A stretch of DNA of 64,000 nucleotides from an uncultured Flavobacteriaceae bacterium (lineage in GTDB: Bacteria > Bacteroidota > Bacteroidia > Flavobacteriales > Flavobacteriaceae): NCBI GenBank assembly GCA_947488435.1, contig CANKZG010000002.1, positions 744,001-808,000 on the forward strand, written 5' to 3'. The position numbers and the translations under genes were made by a program. Below the pieces are notes generated by a model. That model did no database searches, had not been told where the DNA came from, and was given only the letters and a program-made list of their open reading frames with translations. Each line of letters starts with the position of its first letter. Within the stretch, counting starts at the first letter, position 1. This document shows positions 57,155 through 64,000 of the stretch, one piece after another.

Positions 57155-58210
57155 GTGAAGATACACGAAAAATATATTTCCCGTTGTATTCAATTGGGTA
57201 AAAATGGCGCCAGTAGTTCGTATCCGAACCCCAGCGTTGGAAGCGTTATTGTATACCAAGAAAAAATTATAGGTGAGGGCTATACAGGTCCTTACGGAGG
57301 ACCTCATGCCGAGGTAAACGCGATCAACTCGGTAGAAGATTTAAGTTTACTAGCGAAGGCCACTCTCTACGTTACTTTGGAACCCTGTTCGCATTTTGGA
57401 AAAACACCGCCTTGTGCAGATCTTATTTTAAAACATAAAATACCTAGAGTGGTAATTGGACTTAAAGACCCACACAAAAAGGTAGCCGGTAAAGGGATCT
57501 CAAGGCTAGAAAAAGCTGGCGTGAAAGTAGTTTTTAATGTTCTGGTTCAGGAGTGTCGAGAACACCATAAGCGCTTTTTAAAGTTTCACGAATATAAGCG
57601 TCCTTATTTTATCTTGAAATGGGCAGAAAGTCTTGATGGTTTTCTTGCTCCCTCGGAAAACAAACGTGCAAAAAATCCAGAGCCTTATTGGATTACTACC
57701 AGTGCTTCCAAACAGCTGGTACATCAATGGAGGAGTGAAGAACAGGGTATTTTAGTAGGTACAACTACCGTTTTATCTGATAATCCAAAATTATCTGTTA
57801 GAGATTGGTCTGGCAGCTCTCCTATTCGACTGGTATTAGATCGTTCCTTAAAAATTAGTGCAACTTATGCTATATTGGATGGAAGCGTAAAAACTATTGT
57901 TTTAACGGCAATGGAAACGCCGGCTATTCACCAGGAGAACATATATTATGAAACGATTGATTTCACCCAGTCCATTCCCGAACAAATCGCGGAAATTGCC
58001 TATCGACATCATATTCTAAGTATTATCATAGAGGGAGGTGCCCAAACTTTATCAAGTTTTATAGAAACAAATCTTTGGGATGAAGCACGTGTTTTTATTG
58101 GTGATTCTATATTTGAAAAAGGACTGAAAGCACCTAGGATACATCAAACCCCTAAAGAGATAAAAAAAAATGGACCTGTTGATATTTTAAAAACCTACTA
58201 TAATGATTAA
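57155..58210 (+). CDS. ribD: Bifunctional riboflavin biosynthesis protein RibD
   Basis: 351 residues. The N-terminal deaminase has the zinc site in GPHAEVNAI and YVTLEPCSHFGKTPPCADLI; the C-terminal reductase has FILKWAESLDGFLAP and SIIIEGGAQTLSSFIE. It performs two early steps of riboflavin synthesis. I chose the GTG at 57155, where the protein reads KIHEKYISRCIQLGKNG; in-frame upstream starts (56984) would run through the divergent GNAT gene. Its 3' end overlaps the HAD gene by eight bases. Confidence 0.93.
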   Translation: MKIHEKYISRCIQLGKNGASSSYPNPSVGSVIVYQEKIIGEGYTGPYGGPHAEVNAINSVEDLSLLAKATLYVTLEPCSHFGKTPPCADLILKHKIPRVVIGLKDPHKKVAGKGISRLEKAGVKVVFNVLVQECREHHKRFLKFHEYKRPYFILKWAESLDGFLAPSENKRAKNPEPYWITTSASKQLVHQWRSEEQGILVGTTTVLSDNPKLSVRDWSGSSPIRLVLDRSLKISATYAILDGSVKTIVLTAMETPAIHQENIYYETIDFTQSIPEQIAEIAYRHHILSIIIEGGAQTLSSFIETNLWDEARVFIGDSIFEKGLKAPRIHQTPKEIKKNGPVDILKTYYND

Positions 58211-58805
58211 AAACATCATTTTTGATTTTGGAGATATTTTTATAAATCTTGATAAATTAGGACCAGCAAAAGCCCTTCAAAGCTATGGATATACGGAACC
58301 TACATCAAAAATAACAGCACTTTCCAACGCTTATGAAAAGGGAGAAATTAGTTCTGCATATTTTACAGATCTAGTCGGAAAAGAACTAAAGAATGCTTCT
58401 TCGGAAACGCTTAAAAAGGCTTGGAATTCTATGATTTTGGATTTTCCCGAATATCGGTTAAAGTTTATTAAGGATCTCGCAAAACAAAAAAAGTATCGTT
58501 TGTTTTTATTGAGTAATACGAATGAGCTTCATATAGAACAAGTACAATTGAATATGGAACTTTCGCGCTATCAAGATTTTCGAGCGTGTTTTGAACATTT
58601 TTACCTTTCGCACGAAATACATATGCGAAAACCTGATCTAGAAATATATAAGTTTGTTATTGAACAACATAGTCTTCTTCCGCATCAAACACTTTTTATA
58701 GATGATACCAAGGAGAATACCGATGCTGCTGAGCGTATTGGTATTGCAACGTGGAATTTAAAAGTTGGTGTTGAAGATATTATAGAACTAAAATCTCATT
58801 TGTAG
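58203..58805 (+). CDS. HAD-superfamily hydrolase
   Basis: 200 residues. The HAD motifs are IIFDFGDIFINLD (nucleophile Asp8), LFLLSNTNELHI (motif II), HMRKPDLEIYKFVI (Lys of motif III) and TLFIDDTKENTDAAERI (motif IV). It resembles small sugar-phosphate or nucleotide phosphatases; the substrate is not readable. It may supply the phosphatase step of riboflavin synthesis, since it is translationally coupled to ribD, but that is inference. Confidence 0.88.
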   Translation: MIKNIIFDFGDIFINLDKLGPAKALQSYGYTEPTSKITALSNAYEKGEISSAYFTDLVGKELKNASSETLKKAWNSMILDFPEYRLKFIKDLAKQKKYRLFLLSNTNELHIEQVQLNMELSRYQDFRACFEHFYLSHEIHMRKPDLEIYKFVIEQHSLLPHQTLFIDDTKENTDAAERIGIATWNLKVGVEDIIELKSHL

Positions 58806-58806
58806 C

Positions 58807-59670
58807 ATGATTTATTTGATTTTAAGCGTATGTTGTTCGAGCTATATCTTTGTGGTATTTAAATTATTTGAGCGCTTTAAGGTACAAACCGTATTTGCAA
58901 TTATTGTAAATTATTGGGTAGCAGCAACAGTAGGTTACCTGCTATATGAAGGGGAAAAGAGTTTAACTGAAATTCCAGAAAAATCTTGGTTTATTGGATC
59001 CTTAGCGTTAGGGCTTCTCTTTATTTTAGTATTCAATCTTATGGCCAGAACTTCACAAAAAATTGGAGTCTCAGCAGCCTCTGTAGCAACAAAAATGTCA
59101 TTGGCAATACCAGTACTCTTTGGTTTATTTTTATATAATGAAAAGCTAAGTTTACTTAAAGTTATAGGTGTTGTTTTAGCCTTGATAGCTGTATATTTTG
59201 CTTCCGTAAAAGAAAAGACTACACTTTTAAAAAAAGGTTTTTTGTTACTGCCAATTCTTGTATTCATCGGTTCCGGATGTATCGATGCTGCTTTGAAATT
59301 CTTTGAAGAAACACATATTAAACAAGGAGAGTCTCCCCTATTTTCATCTGTTGTTTTTGCTTCTGCCGGATGTATTGGAATTTTATTTGTTATCGTAAGT
59401 TCATTTAAAAACCCCTTGAAAGTTAACTTTAAAAATATTCTGGCTGGAATTGCTTTGGGTATTCCTAATTATTTTTCTATTTATTTTTTAATCAAGGCAC
59501 TACGGCATCCCGATCTAAATAGTGCTTCTATTTTTACTATTAATAATGTTGCTATCGTGATGCTATCTACCTTACTTGGCATTTTATTATTTAAAGAACA
59601 GATAAGCCTTAAAAACTGGGGTGGTATAGCTTTAGCTGTAATTAGTATTTTTCTAGTAGCACTGTTTTGA
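58807..59670 (+). CDS. EamA/DMT-superfamily transporter
   Basis: 287 residues with about ten hydrophobic segments in two EamA-like halves (IYLILSVCCSSYIFVVFKLF; NSASIFTINNVAIVMLSTLL). Proteins of this superfamily export small metabolites across the inner membrane. It starts two bases after the HAD stop and its stop overlaps the next ATG by one base (TGATG). The substrate is unknown. Confidence 0.88.
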   Translation: MIYLILSVCCSSYIFVVFKLFERFKVQTVFAIIVNYWVAATVGYLLYEGEKSLTEIPEKSWFIGSLALGLLFILVFNLMARTSQKIGVSAASVATKMSLAIPVLFGLFLYNEKLSLLKVIGVVLALIAVYFASVKEKTTLLKKGFLLLPILVFIGSGCIDAALKFFEETHIKQGESPLFSSVVFASAGCIGILFVIVSSFKNPLKVNFKNILAGIALGIPNYFSIYFLIKALRHPDLNSASIFTINNVAIVMLSTLLGILLFKEQISLKNWGGIALAVISIFLVALF

Positions 59671-60284
59671 TGGATCAACCAAAAGATACTTTTAAAACAC
59701 TAAAATCCCCTAGCGAGGTAGTTCTTTTTAAGGATCGAAAAAGTAAATTTTATGGATATGCTTTTCCTGTATCCGATGAGACTTCCATAAAATCGCATTT
59801 AGAAGATCTAAGGAAAAAACATCCGACTGCAAATCATGTATGTTATGGCTGGCAATTGGGTGTAACCACTGTTCGATATCGAGCCAATGATGATGGAGAA
59901 CCTAATAATTCTGCTGGAATGCCTATATATGGTCAATTACAGGCCTTTGAGGTAACCAACATTCTTGTTGCTGTTGTTCGTTTTTTTGGAGGCACTAAGC
60001 TTGGGGTGGGCGGCTTAATCAATGCCTATAGAACCACGGCCAAAATGGCCTTAGAAGTTTCGGAAATTATTGAGAAAGTAATCCATGAAGAATTTCGAAT
60101 TGTTTTTGAGTACCACCAAATGGATAAGGTAATGCGATTAATAAAACAGCATCAAATACAAATCATAGATCAAAAAATGGATTTGAAATGCATGTTACAT
60201 ATCGGGGTAAGAAAAAAGCAAGCTAAACTTATTGAAAAGGAACTGATGCAAAACATCAGAATCGAAACAATGCAACAGCTTTAA
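59670..60284 (+). CDS. YigZ family protein (IMPACT/UPF0029)
   Basis: 204 residues. Family motifs are FKDRKSKFYGYAFPVSDETS, TANHVCYGWQLGVTTVRYRA, DDGEPNNSAGMPIYGQ and RFFGGTKLGVGGLINAYR. YigZ resembles the eukaryotic translation regulator IMPACT; its bacterial role is not settled. The ATG overlaps the EamA stop; a TTG three bases earlier is not needed. It converges with the thioesterase gene, overlapping its end by four bases. Confidence 0.92.
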   Translation: MDQPKDTFKTLKSPSEVVLFKDRKSKFYGYAFPVSDETSIKSHLEDLRKKHPTANHVCYGWQLGVTTVRYRANDDGEPNNSAGMPIYGQLQAFEVTNILVAVVRFFGGTKLGVGGLINAYRTTAKMALEVSEIIEKVIHEEFRIVFEYHQMDKVMRLIKQHQIQIIDQKMDLKCMLHIGVRKKQAKLIEKELMQNIRIETMQQL

Positions 60285-60679
60285 AAATCTAATTTATCCA
60301 AAATATAAGTTGGGCAACGCATTGGTTTTTTTGTTTCTTTATTGATAAACGCTAAAACCGTATTTGCTTTGACTAAAATCTCTTTAGATTCATTATAAAT
60401 AACATAATCAAATTCGATCTTTACTGTTGGTTTTTTTTTGAGTGTAGTTACCACCGTAAGAAGATCATCATACAGTGCAGATTTTTTAAAATCGAACTGT
60501 AAGTAAATTACTGGTAGTATAATACCACTTTCTTCCATTGCTTTGTAAGAAATACCAAATTGTCGCAACCATTCTACCCTGCCCATCTCTAGGTACTGTG
60601 CATAGTTGCCGTGATATACTACTCCCATTTGATCCGTTTCCCCATAGCGAACACGAAAAGAAATTTTGTTAAAATCCAT
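60281..60679 (-). CDS. Acyl-CoA thioesterase (YbgC-like, hotdog fold)
   Basis: 132 residues. The pattern RVRYGETDQMGVVYHGNYAQ and YLEMGRVEWLRQFGI is the YbgC/4HBT active site, with the Asp that activates water in ETDQMG. It would hydrolyse short acyl-CoA or acyl-ACP. A second hotdog protein lies at 9140 but is only distantly alike. The gene stands alone, divergent from dnaA. Confidence 0.92.
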   Translation of the reverse strand: MDFNKISFRVRYGETDQMGVVYHGNYAQYLEMGRVEWLRQFGISYKAMEESGIILPVIYLQFDFKKSALYDDLLTVVTTLKKKPTVKIEFDYVIYNESKEILVKANTVLAFINKETKKPMRCPTYILDKLDF

Positions 60680-60898
60680 ATTTTTTCAGGTAAAAACTAT
60701 ATATTTAAATCCTTTCACTTTTGTGATCGGAACATGATGAAAAATTTTGGGAAATTCAATAGGAAATCATTTTTTTTTTAGAATTTTTGTTCACATATTT
60801 GTCGCACTTTTAAACCATGGCATCAATACCATAAAAAAGTAAAACCAACGTTAATTTAAGTTACTAACCAACTTTTAAATTTTAAGACTTCACTGAGT

Positions 60899-62323
60899 AT
60901 GAATGTTACTGCAAATTCCGTGTGGAACAATTGTTTGGCTTTTATCGAGGATAATATCCAACCGCAGGCATTCAAAACCTGGTTTGAACCTATCAAACCC
61001 GTTAAGTTAACGGATAGTGCGTTAAGCATTCAGGTACCCAGTAAATTCTTCTATGAGTGGTTAGAAGAACATTATGTAAAACTTCTTAAAGTTGCCTTAA
61101 CGAAGGAACTTGGAGATCATGCTAAATTGGTATACGTTATTCGAATGGAGAATACCTATGGTAATAAGGAGCCTTTTACAGAAAAAATTCCAAGTGCCAA
61201 TAGAGTTAATGTCGACCCTCAAGAATTGGATGTCCCGATAAAATCGAAAAACCCAGAACTTAAAAATCCTTTTATAATTCCTGGTATTCGTAATATAAAA
61301 ATTGAGTCTCAATTAAATCCTAATTATAATTTTGAAAATTTCTTAGAAGGAGATTCCAATCGATTGGCAAGATCGGCAGGTATGGCGGTTGCCAACAAGC
61401 CAGGGGGAACGTCCTTCAATCCTTTACTGGTTTTTGGAGGAGTGGGATTAGGTAAAACACATTTGGCTCATGCCATAGGCGTTGAGATCAAGGATAAATA
61501 TCCAGAACGTACGGTACTTTATATTTCTGCAGAAAAGTTTACGCAGCAATATATAGAATCAGTCAAAAAAAATACGCGAAACGATTTCATTCACTTTTAT
61601 CAACTTATAGATGTACTGATTATAGATGATGTACAATTTCTATCTGGAAAATCCGGGACACAAGATGTTTTCTTTCATATCTTCAATCATTTACATCAAA
61701 ATGGGAAACAGGTTATCTTGACCTCTGATAAGGCTCCTGTAGATATGCAAGATATCGAACAGCGTTTGCTTTCCCGATTTAAATGGGGACTGTCTGCCGA
61801 ATTGCAAAGCCCAGATTACGAAACGCGTATCTCAATTTTAAAGAACAAGTTATATCGAGATGGTGTAGAAATGCCTGATGATATTATCGATTATGTTGCG
61901 AAACATATTAAAACCAATATTCGAGAATTGGAGGGTGCGGTTATTTCGTTGATAGCACAATCTTCTTTCAATAAAAAAGAAGTTACTCTTGAGCTTGCAC
62001 AACAAGTAGTAGAGAAATTTGTAAAAAATACGAAACGTGAAGTTTCTATTGATTACATTCAAAAAGTTGTTTCCGATTACTTTGAAATGGATGTTGCTAC
62101 CTTACAATCAAAGACCAGAAAACGTCATATTGTACAAGCGCGTCAACTTGCGATGTTTTTTGCAAAGAAATTCACAAAAGCTTCACTGGCTAGTATTGGA
62201 TCTCAAATAGGTAAACGAGATCATGCAACAGTTTTACATGCCTGTAAAACTGTGGATAACTTGGCTGAAACAGATAAGCAGTTTAGAAAATATATTGAAG
62301 ACCTTACCAAAAAATTCTCCTGA
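60899..62323 (+). CDS. dnaA: Chromosomal replication initiator protein DnaA
   Basis: 474 residues. Domain I (NSVWNNCLAFIEDNIQPQAF), a short linker, the AAA+ domain with Walker A FGGVGLGKTHLAHA and Walker B DVLIIDDVQFLSG, and the C-terminal DNA-binding helix-turn-helix ending in GKRDHATVLHACKTVDNLAE. It opens the replication origin. The 219-base region upstream contains AT-rich tracts but no clear DnaA boxes, so I cannot place oriC here. A broken phosphatase gene follows 12 bases later. Confidence 0.97.
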   Translation: MNVTANSVWNNCLAFIEDNIQPQAFKTWFEPIKPVKLTDSALSIQVPSKFFYEWLEEHYVKLLKVALTKELGDHAKLVYVIRMENTYGNKEPFTEKIPSANRVNVDPQELDVPIKSKNPELKNPFIIPGIRNIKIESQLNPNYNFENFLEGDSNRLARSAGMAVANKPGGTSFNPLLVFGGVGLGKTHLAHAIGVEIKDKYPERTVLYISAEKFTQQYIESVKKNTRNDFIHFYQLIDVLIIDDVQFLSGKSGTQDVFFHIFNHLHQNGKQVILTSDKAPVDMQDIEQRLLSRFKWGLSAELQSPDYETRISILKNKLYRDGVEMPDDIIDYVAKHIKTNIRELEGAVISLIAQSSFNKKEVTLELAQQVVEKFVKNTKREVSIDYIQKVVSDYFEMDVATLQSKTRKRHIVQARQLAMFFAKKFTKASLASIGSQIGKRDHATVLHACKTVDNLAETDKQFRKYIEDLTKKFS

Positions 62324-62335
62324 TCCATATCATCA

Positions 62336-62760
62336 ATGCCAACAAAAGTGCTCATGGTATGTCTTGGGAATATCTGCAGATCTCCTCTAGCAGAAGGTAT
62401 TCTAAGAAATAAGCTTCCAAAAGAAAATGTTCATGTAGATTCGGCAGGAACTGCGGGGTATCATATTGGGAATCCTCCAGATAAGAGATCCATAGCTGTT
62501 GCCGCAAGTTTACCACAAGTGATTTCTCCACTTTTGATCTAATCTACGTAATGGATCTTTCTAATTACGAAAATATCCTTAATTTAACCAGAAATCAGGA
62601 TGAAGCAAAAAAAGTAAAACTTTTGCTTAGTGAGTTGTCTATTGGAATCGACGAAGTTCCTGATCCGTATTATGGAGGGGAAGATGGTTTTGATCAAGTA
62701 TATGAAATGATAGATAAGGCTTGTGATGCTATTGCAAAAAAAATAAAGTATTCAATATAA
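62336..62760 (+). pseudogene. Low-molecular-weight protein tyrosine phosphatase, frameshifted by an internal deletion
   Basis: The first frame (62336-62542) encodes the catalytic P-loop VCLGNICRSPLAEGILRNKL and runs to SIAVA, then to a stop after 68 residues. The second frame, readable from about 62500 (RKFTTSDFSTFDLIYVMDLS), encodes the rest, including the general acid in EVPDPYYGGEDGFDQ; its first ATG is at 62551. The family segment of roughly a dozen residues between SIAVA and RKF is missing. A deletion of length 1 mod 3 (about 37 bases by family length) explains both the gap and the shift. The intact enzyme would dephosphorylate tyrosine residues. Confidence 0.85.
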
Positions 62761-62763
62761 TTA

Positions 62764-63480
62764 ATGAAAGAAAATTACGGGAATCTTTATCTTATTCCAA
62801 CTACCCTAGGGGAAAATGAACCTCTGGAAGTTCTTCCTATATCCATAAAGCAAGCTATAGAGCGTATCAACTATTTTATTGTAGAGAATGAAAAGACGGC
62901 ACGACGATTTATTAAAAAAATAAGTTCTAATAAATCCCAAGCTGGACTACATATTGAATTGCTAAATAAATTTACTGAACCGGAACATATTCCTACTTTC
63001 TTGGATCCGTGTTTTGAAGGCTTTCATGTGGGTATAATTTCGGAAGCTGGATGTCCTGGTATTGCCGATCCTGGAGCAGATGTTGTAAAGATTGCCCATG
63101 AAAAACAACTTAAAGTTGTTCCCTTAGTAGGACCATCATCTATTCTCCTAGGACTTATGGCTAGCGGTTTGAATGGCCAAAGCTTTGCCTTTAATGGATA
63201 CCTTCCTATTGATACTGTAGAACGCAAAAAAAGCATTAAAAAAGCAGAAAAATTATCGCGAGAGTCTCAGCAAACTCAGATTTGGATCGAAACTCCTTAT
63301 CGAAATGACAAGCTATATACAGAATTCGTTAGAACTTTATCTCCAAAAACACGTCTTACGGTCGCAACAGATATTACTTTGCCAACAGAATATATTTGCA
63401 CAAAGTTAGCGGAAGATTGGAAGCATGTTACTCTTGACCTACATAAAAGACCAACGATCTTCATGATATTGGCTTCATAA
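62764..63480 (+). CDS. SAM-dependent methyltransferase, RsmI-like (tetrapyrrole methylase fold)
   Basis: 238 residues. The N-terminus NLYLIPTTLGENEPLEVLPI, the SAM loop region VGIISEAGCPGIADPGADVV and LVGPSSILLGLMASGLNGQS follow the RsmI family, which methylates the 2'-O of C1402 in 16S rRNA. This is a shorter Bacteroidota paralogue; its real target is not known. It lies three bases past the broken phosphatase, in the dnaA unit. Confidence 0.9.
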   Translation: MKENYGNLYLIPTTLGENEPLEVLPISIKQAIERINYFIVENEKTARRFIKKISSNKSQAGLHIELLNKFTEPEHIPTFLDPCFEGFHVGIISEAGCPGIADPGADVVKIAHEKQLKVVPLVGPSSILLGLMASGLNGQSFAFNGYLPIDTVERKKSIKKAEKLSRESQQTQIWIETPYRNDKLYTEFVRTLSPKTRLTVATDITLPTEYICTKLAEDWKHVTLDLHKRPTIFMILAS

Positions 63481-63513
63481 AAAAACCCCAATACCGAAGT
63501 ATCAGGGTTTTTA
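63478..63513. terminator. Bidirectional intrinsic terminator
   Basis: AAAAACCC (63481-63488) pairs with GGGTTTTT (63505-63512), with an inner ATAC/GTAT stem. A and T runs on both sides serve the methyltransferase gene (plus) and the lysozyme-like gene (minus). Confidence 0.75.
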
Positions 63514-63520
63514 TTTCCAT

Positions 63521-64000
63521 TTATACTTTAGGATTGCGCCTAGGTAAAACTCCCGAAGTATCATAGCCTGAAAACTTTTTCATATAATAGGATATATTAC
63601 TTCCATAAGCATCTTGCACATTTATTTTACCATATGAGCGCAAGTATTTTTTTACATTACCTGGCCCTGCTAAATGTGCTGCAGCTAGAATACCAGACTC
63701 TGTAATTTCTACTCCATTTATACGTTTTCCAACAAATCTTTTAATGTCTCTTCGTAAAATCCATTTATTACGTTCAACATTAGTTAGAAATACCTTCTCC
63801 TGTAGGATCGGACTTTTCAAGAAACTTGTTGCATTATAAACACCCATTAGATTTAAAGTACCTATACCAAATTGGTATTTGCCCAAATAACCTAAAGTAT
63901 TTGTTCTAAAATAATTCCCCTGCGATTCTTTAAAAGCTAACGCCTCTTTAAAACCAACATACGAACTTCCTAAAAAAGGAGGTGTCACCATAATGGGGGA
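63521..64000 (-). CDS. Lysozyme/transglycosylase-like secreted protein, partial (5' end outside window)
   Basis: The protein resembles a flavobacterial family often annotated as a peptidoglycan-binding or lytic-transglycosylase-like protein. It has FKEALAFKESQGNYFRTNTL with a likely catalytic Glu in KESQG, GYLGKYQFGIGTLNLMG, RRDIKRFVGKRINGVEITES and GILAAAHLAGPGNVKKYLRS. The frame is open through the ATG at 63991 to the last base, so the signal peptide probably lies beyond the window. It may cleave or bind cell wall, but activity is unproven. Confidence 0.8.
   Translation of the reverse strand, partial: SPIMVTPPFLGSSYVGFKEALAFKESQGNYFRTNTLGYLGKYQFGIGTLNLMGVYNATSFLKSPILQEKVFLTNVERNKWILRRDIKRFVGKRINGVEITESGILAAAHLAGPGNVKKYLRSYGKINVQDAYGSNISYYMKKFSGYDTSGVLPRRNPKV

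Noticed and set aside
60680-60898. Replication origin upstream of dnaA
   Set aside because: AT-rich tracts are present, but I see no set of DnaA boxes close to TTATCCACA.
62551-62760. A separate 69-residue gene
   Set aside because: It is the C-terminal part of the frameshifted tyrosine phosphatase, with coding similarity continuing upstream of its ATG.

Overview
The window is a dense stretch of a bacterial chromosome, AT-rich and free of mobile elements. It most likely comes from a marine member of the Flavobacteriaceae (Bacteroidota). The evidence is gene content typical of that group: a PorP/SprF type IX secretion protein, YtxJ, DUF4835, a DUF1015 protein, the Bacteroidota-type RpoZ, an RprX/RprY-like two-component pair and many small lipoproteins. 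Promoter-like TAnnTTTG (-7) boxes, the Bacteroidota consensus, also precede several genes. I cannot name the genus.

Layout. 1-7.7 kb: 3' end of pheT, a fasciclin-domain protein, an unknown membrane protein, a YbiT-like ABC-F ATPase with one degenerate nucleotide site, a thioredoxin-fold lipoprotein without CxxC, transaldolase and an SDR. 7.8-8.0 kb: the SRP RNA gene with a near-ideal promoter. 8-11.1 kb: glutaminyl cyclase lipoprotein, thioesterase, beta-helix lipoprotein. 11.2-15.2 kb is the most accessory-looking part: a LytTR regulator with a degenerate receiver, a 49-residue acidic lipoprotein, a strong terminator, a TPR histidine kinase with a lipoprotein-type N-terminus and its response regulator. 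15.3-27.9 kb: glyA, fahA, an unknown lipoprotein, ytxJ, clpB, a TetR regulator, a PorP/SprF protein fused to a 23/28-residue repeat rod and a SPOR-like end, a SixA-like phosphatase, smpB and pcm.

28-35.6 kb is a tight eight-gene run on the plus strand: Gfo/Idh/MocA oxidoreductase, hydroxyacyl-CoA dehydrogenase, DUF1015, YggS, DnaQ/GIY-YIG exonuclease, K+ channel, miaA, gluconokinase. 35.6-48.2 kb is mostly minus strand: an rprXY-like pair; coaE, a YbbR-domain protein and a glycosyltransferase; fabI; then bamD-rpoZ-coaBC-DUF4835-recN; then dapA with a small partner. 48.2-52.8 kb: a 5'-nucleotidase split into two genes in reversed domain order, an arginase-family ureohydrolase and a large OmpA/TPR-like protein. 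52.8-57.1 kb (minus): GNAT, prmC, LOG-family protein, ligA and a small conserved protein. 57.2-60.3 kb (plus): ribD, HAD, EamA, YigZ. 60.9-63.5 kb: dnaA, a broken low-molecular-weight protein tyrosine phosphatase gene, and an RsmI-family methyltransferase. The window ends inside a lysozyme-like gene.

Most of the window is ordinary housekeeping DNA. The items best worth a second look are the frameshifted phosphatase beside dnaA, the small lipoprotein/terminator/TPR-kinase cluster, the asymmetric ABC-F protein and the repeat-rod PorP fusion. No tRNA, rRNA, CRISPR array, insertion sequence or prophage was seen.
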